Of a stretch of DNA of 64,000 bases, positions 52,983-61,905 are shown piece by piece. The translations under genes and the position numbers were made by a program. The notes beneath the pieces were generated by a model. It saw only the letters and a list, made by a program, of their open reading frames with translations. It was not told the origin of the DNA and made no database searches. The stretch comes from Planctomycetota bacterium (GTDB lineage: Bacteria; Planctomycetota; Planctomycetia; Planctomycetales; Planctomycetaceae): contig QQVO01000018.1 in assembly GCA_003388505.1 (NCBI GenBank), positions 118,279-182,278 on the forward strand, read 5' to 3'. The first letter of the stretch is position 1, and every line of letters starts with the position of its first letter.

Positions 52983-53951
52983 ATGAAACTCCTCGAACAA
53001 TATCGGGCGGCCTGCGAAGTCCGCCGCCTGGCCAAACGAACCATTCAGACCTACTGCCGTTGGGTCGAGGAGTTTCTGCGGTTTCATCACAATCGCACCG
53101 GCCATTGGATTCATCCCCGAGAGATGGGGGAGAAGGAAGTCGAGGCGTTCCTCACCCATCTGGCAGTCAATCGCCGGCTGGCGGAAAGCACTCAGAACCA
53201 GGCGTTGGGCGCGATTCTGTTCTTGTACCGGCATGTGCTCGAGCAGCCGCTCGGTTCACTGGATGCTGTGCGGGCCAGCAAACCCAAGCGTCTCCCCACA
53301 GTACTCTCGAAAGACGAAGTCCGCCGACTGATCGCGGCCCTGCCCGAAAACGCGTCTCACAGGCTCATCGTGGAACTGCTGTACGGCACCGGCATGCGGA
53401 TCTCGGAGTGCTGTAAGATCCGGGTCGTCGACCTCGATTTCGACCGAGGGCAGATCATCATTCGCGGTGGCAAGGGAAACAAGGACCGAGTCACGATGCT
53501 GCCGCAGTCTCTGGAAGAGAGACTGAAAGCGCAGGTCGAATTCGTTCGATTGCGGCATGAACATGATGTGGAGAACGGTGCGGGATATGCACCCGTTCCG
53601 ACGAGCCTGGAACACAAACGACACAACGCAGCACGGGACTTGCGCTGGCAATTCGTGTTCGGGTCGGCCGTCATTCGCCTGGACAAGGAGACGGGACGAC
53701 GCATCCGCTGGCACGCTCATCCCAGTGCGGTGGATCGCACGGTCAAGCACGCCTCCGAAGTGGCCCGCATCAACAAACGCGTGACATGCCACACGTTGCG
53801 GCATTCGTTCGCCACGCATCTGCTGGAGAACGGGTACGACATCCGGACGGTGCAGGATCTGCTCGGCCACAAGAACGTCGAAACGACGATGATCTACACG
53901 CACGTGATGGCCAAGCCCGGCGTCGGGGTCCGCAGCCCGCTGGACGCATAG
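52983..53951 (+). CDS. intI: Integron integrase
   Basis: A 322-aa tyrosine recombinase. ATG 52983 is used; a GTG at 52977 is also possible. Catalytic residues are Arg139 (GTGMRISE), His270/Arg273 (CHTLRHSFATHLLENGYDI), His296 (LLGHKNV) and Tyr305 (MIYTHV). The extra segment between the Arg and HxxR boxes (LRWQFVFGSAVIR, then RRIRWHAHPSAVDRTVKHAS) is the IntI-specific insertion that separates integron integrases from XerC/D. All active-site residues are present, so it is probably functional. The attI junction is 134 bp upstream. Confidence 0.95.
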   Translation: MKLLEQYRAACEVRRLAKRTIQTYCRWVEEFLRFHHNRTGHWIHPREMGEKEVEAFLTHLAVNRRLAESTQNQALGAILFLYRHVLEQPLGSLDAVRASKPKRLPTVLSKDEVRRLIAALPENASHRLIVELLYGTGMRISECCKIRVVDLDFDRGQIIIRGGKGNKDRVTMLPQSLEERLKAQVEFVRLRHEHDVENGAGYAPVPTSLEHKRHNAARDLRWQFVFGSAVIRLDKETGRRIRWHAHPSAVDRTVKHASEVARINKRVTCHTLRHSFATHLLENGYDIRTVQDLLGHKNVETTMIYTHVMAKPGVGVRSPLDA

Positions 53952-54119
53952 ACAAGCCACGACGCGAAACTCTATCTGCTAACGGCAGTTAGAGCGTCCG
54001 CTGGCATTTCTTCAGAAACTTCTCGAATCGCCTTACGAATCCGGCCTCTCGCCGTGAATAAGGAGATAGGGGGAGCGTGGTGCTGCCCCGGATGTTTCAC
54101 CCCAATGGGAGAACTGTGA

Positions 54120-54332
54120 ATGGGAACGGGACTGACTTTCGACGAGTACGTGGATGTGAAGCTGCGGCCACCGACGGGTGAAGAACGGCTGATCCAACGG
54201 GGTTTCGAGGCTCAGGTTGCCGAGATGTTCCCGTTGAACACGGTTGGGTGCTACGGCCCATCACGCAGTGATGGGCGTGGCCGATCGCAGCGTCGACGTA
54301 GTTCTACATCCCTCGCAGAGATTCATACATAA
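54120..54332 (+). pseudogene. Truncated gene fragment, hypothetical
   Basis: ATG 54120 follows GGGAGAACTGTGA. About 42 residues (LTFDEYVDVKLRPPTGEERL, then QRGFEAQVAEMFPLNT) look like a genuine N-terminus. The frame then runs into a palindrome (54254-54283) and loses any protein-like character. I do not recognise the family. It was probably cut by repeat insertion or rearrangement after the integron. Confidence 0.45.
54254..54283. repeat. Palindrome (CGGCCCATCAC type)
   Basis: CGGCCCATCAC and GTGATGGGC form an inverted repeat with a 3-nt loop. It coincides with the loss of coding in the 54120 fragment. Confidence 0.6.
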
Positions 54333-54424
54333 CCCGGCGACCACGCCCACCGTTCCGCTGCGCTCCACTCAGGGCGTGCCACCCGCCGCCGAGCGTCGCC
54401 ACGACAGCAGCGCGCCCTCGGTTC

Positions 54425-55807
54425 TCATGCCTTCCGGATCTTTTCGCGTCCGTCCGCAACGTTCCTGGTTGCATTGCGGGTGTCGACCACGAGCCGGGAG
54501 TGACGCACGATCGATTCGTAGTCGAACGCCGAATGGTCGGTGGCGATCAGCACGCAGTCCAACGAGGAGAGGAACTCCGGCGTCAGTTCCTTGCTGGACA
54601 TGTCGGGCAGAGAGTGGTTGCGGACCTTGGGCAACTGGGACACATGCGGATCACTGTAAGAGACGTCGGCCCCTCGCTCGAGCAGTTGCTCGATCAGCAC
54701 AAAGGAGGGACTCTCCCGGGGATCGTCGACGTCCCTCTTGTAAGCGGCCCCCAGGACGCACACCTTGCTGCCGCGAATCGGCTTGCCCACGTCGTTGAGA
54801 AACTCGCCCAACCGGGCGATGACGTAGTCCGGCATGCGGGCGTTCACCTCGCCGGCCAACTCGATGAACCGCGTCGTCAGCCCCTGCGTGCGGGCCAGCC
54901 AGGTGAGATAAAAGGGGTCGATCGGGATGCAGTGCCCGCCCAGGCCGGGACCGGGATAGAACGCCTGAAACCCGAACGGCTTCGTCTTGGCGGCGTCAAC
55001 CACTTCCCACACGTCGATGCCCATCCGGTCCAGGAGCATCTTGAGTTCGTTCACCAGCGCGATGTTGACGGCACGGTACGTGTTCTCGAGGATTTTGCAG
55101 GCTTCGGCGACTTCGGGGCTGCTTACGGGGACAACTTCCGCTACGGCGTGGGCGTACAGTGCGGTCGCGAGTTCCAGACTCGCCTGATCGATTCCGCCCA
55201 CGACCTTCGGAATCCGCGACGCCGAGTAAGTCGGGTTGCCCGGGTCTTCCCGTTCCGGGCTGTAGGCCAGAAAGAAATCGGTTCCCGCCTCCAGGCCGCT
55301 CTTCTGGAGAATCGGCAGCACGACGTCGCGCGTCGTCGTGGGATAGGTCGTGCTCTCCAGCACCACCAGTTGCCCGGGACGCAGAGCGTTCGCGATGGAA
55401 TGCGTTGTTCCTTCCACGTAGGTCAGATCGGGATTCCGGCTGTCTGTGAGGGGCGTGGGCACGCAGATCAGCAGCGCATCGGGCTCGGCCAGCCGCGCCA
55501 TGTCGGTTGTGGCTTCGAAGCGCGACGACGACAGCCATTTCGCGACATCCGCGGACGAAATGTGCTTGATGTAGCTTTGCCCCGCATTCAGCCGGTCGAC
55601 TTTCGCCGGGTCAACGTCGAACCCGATCGCCGCGGTCCCGCTGGAGACGAAGGCGTCAATCAGCGGCAGGCCGACGTAGCCGAGCCCGATCACGCCGACC
55701 CGGGCGCGATTCTCGCGGATCGATTTCAGGAGGTCTTCGTACACGCGGTCCCGATTCGTATGAACCCCAACCAGCAGAGGAACGCCAATGACGTTTGATC
55801 CTACCAA
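54425..55807 (-). CDS. UDP-N-acetylglucosamine/mannosamine 6-dehydrogenase-type nucleotide-sugar dehydrogenase
   Basis: A 460-aa enzyme of the UDP-glucose/GDP-mannose dehydrogenase family. The NAD-binding motif is VIGLGYVGLPL, with ICVPTPL and VLESTTYPTTT following. The substrate pocket has AYSPEREDPGN, and the catalytic Cys is in PGLGGHCIPIDPFYL. These match the WbpA/TviB group making uronic acids from UDP-HexNAc by a four-electron oxidation. The start is uncertain: TTG 55807 is the longest, and GTG 55744 begins nearer the first conserved residues. It serves capsule or O-antigen sugar synthesis, but no glycosyltransferases are nearby. Confidence 0.9.
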   Translation of the reverse strand: MVGSNVIGVPLLVGVHTNRDRVYEDLLKSIRENRARVGVIGLGYVGLPLIDAFVSSGTAAIGFDVDPAKVDRLNAGQSYIKHISSADVAKWLSSSRFEATTDMARLAEPDALLICVPTPLTDSRNPDLTYVEGTTHSIANALRPGQLVVLESTTYPTTTRDVVLPILQKSGLEAGTDFFLAYSPEREDPGNPTYSASRIPKVVGGIDQASLELATALYAHAVAEVVPVSSPEVAEACKILENTYRAVNIALVNELKMLLDRMGIDVWEVVDAAKTKPFGFQAFYPGPGLGGHCIPIDPFYLTWLARTQGLTTRFIELAGEVNARMPDYVIARLGEFLNDVGKPIRGSKVCVLGAAYKRDVDDPRESPSFVLIEQLLERGADVSYSDPHVSQLPKVRNHSLPDMSSKELTPEFLSSLDCVLIATDHSAFDYESIVRHSRLVVDTRNATRNVADGREKIRKA

Positions 55808-55877
55808 CCATCAACGACGTCGACGAGAGGCCGCAACGGCGTCGGGTTTCGATTGACGGGGCGGACCAGCCCGCGTT

Positions 55878-56876
55878 TCACCACTTCCACGATTCGCGCA
55901 GTTCTTCGTTGACGACCGCGCCCTCGGGCCAGACGCCGTCGCGGAGTTTGATGATCGAGTCGGCCGATTCGATCGCCATGTCCTGCAATGAGAGCCAGTC
56001 CAGCCCGCCGACGTGCGGTGCGAGGACGACGTTCTTCAACTGGAGCAGCGGATTATCAGCCGGCGTCGGCTCTTCTTCAAACACGTCGAGACCCGCCCCG
56101 CCGATCTCCCCGTTCTGCAGAGCTTCCACCAGATCCCCTTCGTTCACAATCGGGCCACGGGCCGTGTTCACCAGCACGCTGCCCGGTTTCATCTTCGCGA
56201 ACACGCCCTTATCGAACAGTCCTTTTGTTTCCGGCATCAGCGGACAGTGAATGCTGAGGTAGTCGCTCTCCGCGAGCAGCGTGTCGAAATCGACCAGCTC
56301 GATGCCGTGCTTCTCCGCGAATTCACGATCGGGGAAGGTTTCAGAAGCGATCACGCGCATCCGCATGCCGATCGCGCGGACTGCCGCACTCCGCCCGATG
56401 CGTCCGAGTCCGAACACCCCGAAGGTCTTGCCGCGAATCGGCTCGGTCAGCTTGCGCGGCCAGCGTCCGGCGGCCACCGCGTTGTGGTTCTCCACCACCG
56501 ATTTGGCGACGGCGAACAGCAAGGCGAAGGCGTGCTCGGCGACCGATTCGTGATTGGAATTCGGCGTAATCGTCACGGCGACGCGCCGCGCGGTGGCGGC
56601 CGGAATATCGACGCGATCGTAACCGACTCCCACGCGGGCGATCACCCGCAAGTCCGGCAGCGAGTTGATGACTGCTTCCGTCAGGAATTCACCGCCGGCC
56701 AGAACAGCACAGGCGCCATGCAGGACGCGGATTGTTTCTTCGTCACCGGCATGGCCGCGTGTGAAGGCCGGATCGGACGGATAGGCGACTTCGAAGCCGG
56801 CTCTCTCCAGGATGTCGACCCACGGTCCGCGTTTGCCGATCAGGCCGTCCGGGGTGATGAGCACGAGAGGTTTCAA
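55878..56876 (-). CDS. D-isomer 2-hydroxyacid dehydrogenase (phosphoglycerate dehydrogenase-like)
   Basis: A 332-aa NAD-dependent enzyme. The substrate Arg region is IARVGVGYDRVD; the dinucleotide fold GVFGLGRIGRS. The catalytic Arg, Glu and His are in NTARGPIVNEGDL, DVFEEEPTP and VVLAPHVGG. It lacks the ACT domain of full-length SerA, so serine feedback is not expected. It could make 3-phosphohydroxypyruvate or act on another 2-hydroxyacid. It is upstream of the nucleotide-sugar dehydrogenase on the same strand. Confidence 0.9.
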   Translation of the reverse strand: MKPLVLITPDGLIGKRGPWVDILERAGFEVAYPSDPAFTRGHAGDEETIRVLHGACAVLAGGEFLTEAVINSLPDLRVIARVGVGYDRVDIPAATARRVAVTITPNSNHESVAEHAFALLFAVAKSVVENHNAVAAGRWPRKLTEPIRGKTFGVFGLGRIGRSAAVRAIGMRMRVIASETFPDREFAEKHGIELVDFDTLLAESDYLSIHCPLMPETKGLFDKGVFAKMKPGSVLVNTARGPIVNEGDLVEALQNGEIGGAGLDVFEEEPTPADNPLLQLKNVVLAPHVGGLDWLSLQDMAIESADSIIKLRDGVWPEGAVVNEELRESWKW

Positions 56877-57218
56877 AGCGCGTCTCTCCAGGGAAGAATG
56901 TGCGGCCGCAGGCTACGCGCCGCAACAAGAAGTTGCAACCACCGCTCCCGGAGAACAGGTTTCCAAACCTGTCCACCGAACACTGGACGACTCACTCAGC
57001 ATCGCCTGGAAAACGAAAACACGCTGATTGTCACCGTCGAACTCCCCGAACCCATCACGGTCAAGATGGTCCGGGCCGAGCCGGAAGAGTAGCCTGTGCC
57101 GGGCTCTGCCTGAAAACGCCCGTGTCAATCCACACCAGCATGGCTGACCTGGCGCCGTTCGGCGTCGCAGCGATTCGAACTTCCAACAGCGCCCGACGTT
57201 CCCCGTCAACGAAACCGT
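56877..57218. other. 342-bp interval
   Basis: A palindrome of family C is at 56953-56974 (GAACAGGTTTCCAAACCTGT). The frame ending at 57092 gives VTVELPEPITVKMVRAEPEE, which looks like the tail of a lost gene, but no start or upstream domain is present. Nothing else is seen. Confidence 0.4.
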
Positions 57219-57488
57219 TCACCGATCCGCGACCCCGATGTGCAGCGCCGCCGAGTGACCGATCCGCAACGTATGGGTCAGACGATCGGGGTGAGCGTCG
57301 ATCGCTTGATTCACGGCTCTATCAAGCGAATCGCCCAAGAAGAAATCCCCGGACTCCGGCTCGATGCAAACGAAACGTCCATGATCGCTCGATTCGAGGC
57401 GCTCGCGGAGTTCGGCTTCGTAAATTCGTTTCGCCTTTTCGGCCACTGCCTGTGCATCCTCCGACAGCATGCTCTTCTCCCTCGACAT
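57219..57488 (-). CDS. Small DUF5678-like protein (89 aa)
   Basis: ATG 57488 follows AAGAAGAG. It has a helical charged N-terminus (DAQAVAEKAKRIYEAELRER) and GRFVCIEPESGDFFLGDSLD, then AVNQAIDAHPDRLTHTLRIG, the same layout as the 50179 protein. No protease gene is adjacent here. Role unknown. Confidence 0.65.
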   Translation of the reverse strand: MSREKSMLSEDAQAVAEKAKRIYEAELRERLESSDHGRFVCIEPESGDFFLGDSLDRAVNQAIDAHPDRLTHTLRIGHSAALHIGVADR

Positions 57489-57540
57489 TATCAGCTCTTC
57501 TTGCCCCGACTTCCAACCGACCAGACACTCCTGGTCGTTC

Positions 57541-57634
57541 AATTCTGAGTTCGCAGGTTGAGCGGTTCTTTCGATAGCACGAATGCCGCAGGATTTTGTG
57601 CGGATTCGCTGTCCAGCCAATTCGTCAACAGACC
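57541..57634 (+). repeat. Dispersed repeat family D, copy 5
   Basis: TTCGCAGGTTGAGCGGTTCT, then AATGCCGCAGGATTTTGTGC and GTCCAGCCAATTCG. Confidence 0.65.
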
Positions 57635-57646
57635 CCTGCGAGAGCG

Positions 57647-59020
57647 CTACTCCTGAGCACCGCCTAACCGGATATCGACGCTCGCGCGGTGGGCCGTCAG
57701 TCCCTCCAGATCGGCCATGAGCCGGACCGCGTCGGCTTCGTTCGCCAGCGCCTCGGCATTGTAGCGGATCACCGACGACCGTTTCAGAAAATCGGTCGCG
57801 CACAGCCCGTTGGCGAAGCGGGCCGTTCCGCCGGTCGGCAACACATGGGACGGTCCTGCGGCGTAGTCTCCCAGCGCGACCGGGGTGTGGTGGCCGAGGA
57901 AGATCGCCCCCGCGTTCTGGATGCGGCTCAGCATGGCATGCGGGTCGGCGGTCGAAATGTGCAGGTGCTCCGGCGCCATTTCATCCGCCAGCCGCGCCGC
58001 TTCTTTTTCATCGCGGGCCAGAATCAATGCTCCGTAATCTTCCAGGCAGCGCCGCGCCAGATCGCCTCGCTCGAGAGAATTCAACTGACGGTCGAGTTCT
58101 TCACGAACCGTGTCAATCAGCGGTGGATGCCAGGTAATCAGCACGCCGGAACCGGGACTGTGCTCGGCCTGTGAGATGAGATCGCTCGCCACGTAATCGG
58201 CCCGCGCCGAATCGTCGGCCAGCAGGACGACTTCACTGGGCCCGGCGATGCTGTCGATGTCGACTTCGCCAAACACGTACCGCTTGGCGAGCGCGACGAA
58301 GAGGTTGCCGGGACCGACGATCTTGTCGACCTGCGAAATCCCCTCGACGCCGTACGCCAGCGCCGCCACCCCCTGGGCGCCGCCCACGCGATAGACCTCA
58401 CCGACTCCCAGTTCTGCGCACGCGGCGAGCAGGTGGGAGTTGTACCCCCCGTATGGGGTGGGCGGCACCACCACGGCGATTTCCTCAACCCCGGCCGTCT
58501 GTGCCGGGACGGCCGTCATCAGGAGGGTGGACGGATAAGCCGCAGCGCCCCCCGGCACACAGATGCCGACACGCCGCAACGGCAGATACCGCTGCCGCAG
58601 TTCAACCCGCGCGGCGCCGTTCTGACGGTGGATCACCACGTCTTCCGTCAGACAGGCCCGCTGAAACTCGATGACGTTGTTCCGGATACGGCGGACCGTC
58701 GCAAGATACTCCGCTTCCACTTCCGAATGAGCGGCCTGCAACTCATCGTCCGAAACCCGCATCGTTTCCGCAGTCAGATCGCGTCCGTCGAGCGAACGGG
58801 TGTAATCCAGCAGCGCGATGACGCCCCGATCCCGCACGTCGCCACAGATCTTTTCCACCACCTGTTGCGGAGACAGCGGTTTGCCGAACAGTTCGATCGT
58901 CCGCTTTCGGCCCGCTTCGGAAACGACGTCGCCGCGCGGGCTCAATCTCTCGCGCAGTCGGGCGAAAAGTTCGCCGGCGTCGTCCTGGCTGCAGTCGATG
59001 GTGGGGATGTTCAGCGGCAT
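57647..59020 (-). CDS. hisD: Histidinol dehydrogenase
   Basis: A 457-aa enzyme that makes the last two oxidations of histidine synthesis, histidinol to histidine, using NAD and zinc. ATG 59020 starts the normal N-terminus (MPLNIPTIDCSQDDAGELFA). Motifs present are ICVPGGAAAYPSTLLM, GGAQGVAALAYG, DKIVGPGNLFVALAKRYVFG, DSIAGPSEVVLLAD, SQAEHSPGS, PEHLHI, and GGTARFANGLCATDFLKRSS. Length is slightly over the usual 430. No other his genes are adjacent. It diverges from the cobalamin riboswitch. Confidence 0.97.
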   Translation of the reverse strand: MPLNIPTIDCSQDDAGELFARLRERLSPRGDVVSEAGRKRTIELFGKPLSPQQVVEKICGDVRDRGVIALLDYTRSLDGRDLTAETMRVSDDELQAAHSEVEAEYLATVRRIRNNVIEFQRACLTEDVVIHRQNGAARVELRQRYLPLRRVGICVPGGAAAYPSTLLMTAVPAQTAGVEEIAVVVPPTPYGGYNSHLLAACAELGVGEVYRVGGAQGVAALAYGVEGISQVDKIVGPGNLFVALAKRYVFGEVDIDSIAGPSEVVLLADDSARADYVASDLISQAEHSPGSGVLITWHPPLIDTVREELDRQLNSLERGDLARRCLEDYGALILARDEKEAARLADEMAPEHLHISTADPHAMLSRIQNAGAIFLGHHTPVALGDYAAGPSHVLPTGGTARFANGLCATDFLKRSSVIRYNAEALANEADAVRLMADLEGLTAHRASVDIRLGGAQE

Positions 59021-59235
59021 GATGCTGGTGTTCTGAATCGGGGCGTCGCCCGGAGAAGCGGACCTTCCGTCGCCGGGCACGCGAATCTGAATGCGATGCG
59101 CTTGCCGGCGCACCGCTTGAGTTTAGACCGCCAGTCCACAGGCACGAAAGCGAGACGCCGTTCGTACCGGGTGGTTCGCACTTCACGGAAGCGGCAGCCT
59201 TGCAATCCTCCCGTCGCCGGATAACATCGCCGCTG

Positions 59236-59413
59236 AAACAAGGTGTCCGGCCGACTCGTCGTCAGCCGGAAGAATAGGGAAGACGGTGCAACTCCGTCGC
59301 GGTCCCGCCGCTGTAACCGGGGACGAACGCTGCATGAAACCACTGCGGATCCATTGATCGACCCGCGGGAAGGTGCAGTCACTAGATCGATCCGGAAGCC
59401 AGAAGACCTGCCT
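59236..59413 (+). promoter_or_regulatory. Cobalamin (B12) riboswitch
   Basis: Conserved pieces in order: AAACAAGGTGTCCGG, GACGGTGCAACTCCGTCGCG, CCGCTGTAACCGGGG, GGGAAGGTGCAGTCAC and the B12 box GCCAGAAGACCTGCC. A hairpin, GGGAAGGCAACCTTCCC (59491-59507), lies in the expression region before the gene at 59610. Such switches turn off B12 transport or synthesis genes when B12 is plentiful. Confidence 0.95.
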
Positions 59414-59609
59414 TGGATTCATCCACGGGAACGGCTCCTGCGAGGATTATTGCGGCCGATTCGCTGCTTGCCGGCGCGCTCAGGCGAAACGGGAAGGCAA
59501 CCTTCCCGGTCCTGAAGCGTCCGCGTCTGAGGTCCGGTCGACAATCCCTCCCGTGCCGATTCCCCCTGCCCACTCCGGCAGGTGCGACTGCAGACAACGG
59601 GAGATTGTC

Positions 59610-60479
59610 ATGCCGAGGAATCCGCTCAATCGTCGCGGCTTTACGCTCATCGAACTGCTGGTGGTCATCGCCATCATTGCGATTCTCGTCGCTCTGCTGT
59701 TGCCGGCCGTGCAACAGGCCCGCGAGGCGGCCCGCCGCACGCAATGCCGCAACCGGCTCAAGCAGATCACCCTGGCGATGCACAACTACGCCGACGTCTA
59801 CACCGAGCAGTTTGTCCCGTACGTCATCGAAGACACGACGCGGCTCAACTATCTGTTGACCTATTCCGGTCAGCAGGGAACGGCGCAATTCTGGTTCGGG
59901 ACGGTGAACTACGACGAGCCCGACCCCGCGTTGCAACTCGACTTTGCCACCGGTCCGCTGGCAGGGTTCATGGAGACGAATTACACGGCGTTTCAATGCC
60001 CGGACTTCGGTCCGGGGCAGATGGACTTCGTTCGTTTCGGTCGTCCGGCAACAGGCTACGGCTACAACGGACACTACCTCTCCCGGCCGTATGGTGTCGA
60101 CTATCCGCCCCCCACCTACGCGCCCACCATTTCCACCCGGCAGCCGACGCGGAAGTTCCGCGACATCGAGCAACTCACGCAGACGATCGCCTTTGCCGAC
60201 AGCGCCGGCGTGTTCTGTGTGGACTTCACCTGTGCCGCCAGCGAACTCCGCGAAAACTGGCTGCTCGAACCACCCAGCAACGATTTCCCGACCGTCCACT
60301 TCCGGCATCACGACTCGGCCAACGTTTCCTTCCTAGACGGTCACGTCGAAACCTGGGGACGAGGCTGGCGGCCTCCCGCGTTCGGTGACGTCGCCCTGAT
60401 GGAGAAGAAGCGGCTCGGCTACGTCGGCAACAATCTCGACAATCCTCAACTCCAGGATGAGTGGTACGACCGCGAATGA
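59610..60479 (+). CDS. DUF1559 pseudopilin-like protein, first gene after the B12 riboswitch
   Basis: A 289-aa protein; ATG 59610 with ACGGGAGA upstream. The type IV prepilin N-terminus is [20 protein letters not shown], with cleavage after Gly, followed by [19 protein letters not shown]. The C-terminal H-X9-DG signature of DUF1559 is [15 protein letters not shown]. It should be processed by prepilin peptidase and sit in the envelope. DUF1559 is massively expanded in planctomycetes. Its position right after a B12 riboswitch suggests B12 control and a part in corrinoid uptake, which is inference. Confidence 0.93.
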   Translation: MPRNPLNRRGFTLIELLVVIAIIAILVALLLPAVQQAREAARRTQCRNRLKQITLAMHNYADVYTEQFVPYVIEDTTRLNYLLTYSGQQGTAQFWFGTVNYDEPDPALQLDFATGPLAGFMETNYTAFQCPDFGPGQMDFVRFGRPATGYGYNGHYLSRPYGVDYPPPTYAPTISTRQPTRKFRDIEQLTQTIAFADSAGVFCVDFTCAASELRENWLLEPPSNDFPTVHFRHHDSANVSFLDGHVETWGRGWRPPAFGDVALMEKKRLGYVGNNLDNPQLQDEWYDRE

Positions 60480-60817
60480 GTCGGTGTGCGAGACGCCCGA
60501 TTTACGCAACCAAAGTAGCCGACTCGCTCCGCCGAGTCGGCCGGCATCACGCTTCCGCGAGTCATACCGTAACCGAAGCAGATGGATTGCAAACCAATCA
60601 CGATTCGCAATCGGGGAGCGTTGATGGGTAGGACGCACACGCGACTCGCGGAGCGAGTCGCCCACTCTGTCGCCTCACCCAAGCATGTGCATAAGGCTCA
60701 CACGACCGCACAGGCATCGACTTCGACCGCGTCCGCCTTCGCGACGGAGCGCCCTCCAACTGCGACTGATCGAGGAGTGCCATTGACGATGTCATTCTCA
60801 CAGATGCTGTTCATCCC
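60480..60817. other. 338-bp interval with palindromes inside the B12 cluster
   Basis: GACTCGCTCCGCCGAGTCGG (near 60521) and CGACTCGCGGAGCGAGTCG (near 60641) are paired palindromes. No gene or terminator with a T-run was seen, so transcription may continue through. Confidence 0.5.
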
Positions 60818-61126
60818 GTGCTTCTGACGGCTGTAACGCTAGCCGGCTGCGCCGGAGGCCGTGATGCCGCCGAGCAAGCAAACCAGATCGTCTACATCGA
60901 TGGAGAAACGCAGTCGACGATCGTGGCCGACGTCACCGACGATCTTCCCGCCGTTCACCCGCAGACCGGCCGCCGGACTCTGATGCCCGGTCTGTACTGC
61001 AACTCGTGTGACACGTGGCATTCATCGCCCCCGATCGAAGTCCTGCAACGCAACCCCGCCGCCAGACAATGCCCCGCCTGCAGGTCCCCCCTCACCAACA
61101 CCGGCCCGATAGCCAATAGCCAATAG
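60818..61126 (+). CDS. Small lipoprotein with two CxxC motifs
   Basis: A 102-aa protein from GTG 60818. The lipobox is TLAGC at residue 11, so the n-region is very short and lacks the usual positive charges; the true start may differ. The C-terminus has a zinc-ribbon-like CNSCDTWH and CPACRSPL. It lies 66 bp before the PP-loop gene. Role unknown. Confidence 0.55.
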   Translation: MLLTAVTLAGCAGGRDAAEQANQIVYIDGETQSTIVADVTDDLPAVHPQTGRRTLMPGLYCNSCDTWHSSPPIEVLQRNPAARQCPACRSPLTNTGPIANSQ

Positions 61127-61147
61127 CCAATAGCCATGAGCCATGAG
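61108..61147 (+). repeat. Heptanucleotide tandem repeat
   Basis: Units ATAGCCA repeat about four times, then ATGAGCC about twice, crossing the stop of the small lipoprotein gene (61126). Unit length is not a multiple of three, so copy-number change would alter that gene's end. Confidence 0.65.
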
Positions 61148-61192
61148 CCAACCGAACCGACCACCGAAAACTGACCACTGAAAACTCCCCCC

Positions 61193-61885
61193 GTGCCCCA
61201 CCCGGTTGTCCTTTGCTGGAGCGGCGGAAAAGACAGCGCACTCGCGCTCGATGCGCTGCTGCGCGATGGGCGTTTCAGCGTCGTCAGCCTCGTCACCACG
61301 GTCACACGGGAGTACGACCGCATCAGCATGCACGGCGTGCGGCGAGAACTGCTGCGGGCTCAGGCCGCCGCTCTGGGAATGCCGCTGGCCGAGGCCGAGA
61401 TTCCACCAGGCGCGACAAACGAGCAGTACGAATCGGCTATGGCGGCCGTGTTGACGCCGTTTCGCGAACAGGGAGTCGACACAGTCGTGTTCGGTGATCT
61501 CTTTCTGACCGACATTCGCGCCTATCGCGAACGGCAGATCGCCGCGCTGGGAATGAACTGCACGTTCCCTCTGTGGGGTCTCGACACCACGCAGCTCGCT
61601 GAGCGGTTCGTCCGCGACCGGTTTCGCGCCGTGATCTGCTGCATCGATCCAAACCAGTTGGCGCCTGAGTTCTGCGGCCGCGAATTCGATGAAGACTTCC
61701 TGAACGACCTTCCGCCCGCAGTCGACCCCTGCGGCGAAAACGGCGAGTTTCACACCTTTGTTTACGACGGCCCAAACTTCTCGACTCCGCTCGACGTGGA
61801 GCGCGGAGAGATTGTCAATCGGGACGGTTTCTGGTATTGCGACATCATGCCCTATCAGCCGGCGGCGCAGTGTACGCCGATCTGA
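61193..61885 (+). CDS. PP-loop ATPase (diphthine-ammonia-ligase-like)
   Basis: A 230-aa protein from GTG 61193. The ATP-pyrophosphatase signature SGGKDS is at residues 10-15. LVTTVTREYDRISMHGVRRE and VFGDLFLTDIRAYRERQI are typical of the Dph6-like family, as are FPLWGLDT and CCIDPNQL. Eukaryotic and archaeal members amidate diphthine; bacteria lack diphthamide, so here it must do something else. Placement in a B12-riboswitch cluster suggests a cobamide-related amidation or adenylation step, which is inference. Confidence 0.82.
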   Translation: MPHPVVLCWSGGKDSALALDALLRDGRFSVVSLVTTVTREYDRISMHGVRRELLRAQAAALGMPLAEAEIPPGATNEQYESAMAAVLTPFREQGVDTVVFGDLFLTDIRAYRERQIAALGMNCTFPLWGLDTTQLAERFVRDRFRAVICCIDPNQLAPEFCGREFDEDFLNDLPPAVDPCGENGEFHTFVYDGPNFSTPLDVERGEIVNRDGFWYCDIMPYQPAAQCTPI

Positions 61886-61905
61886 TCGACTACAGAGAGC
61901 CAATT

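Larger units (their letters stand above)
51135..53951 (-). mobile_element. Chromosomal integron (IntI, attI, three cassettes)
   Basis: intI (52983-53951, plus) faces away from a run of minus-strand genes, each followed by an attC-like site. Cassette junctions carry GCAGAAC (minus GTTCTGC) at 51697, 52270 and 52843. The last is the junction with attI. Cassettes 1 and 2 (52270-52842 and 51697-52269) are 573-bp copies that read as identical; cassette 3 carries another gene and a diverged last attC. Genes start 16-23 bp inside the junctions, as in other integrons. Expression should come from a promoter between attI and intI, though I could not place it. Confidence 0.85.
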
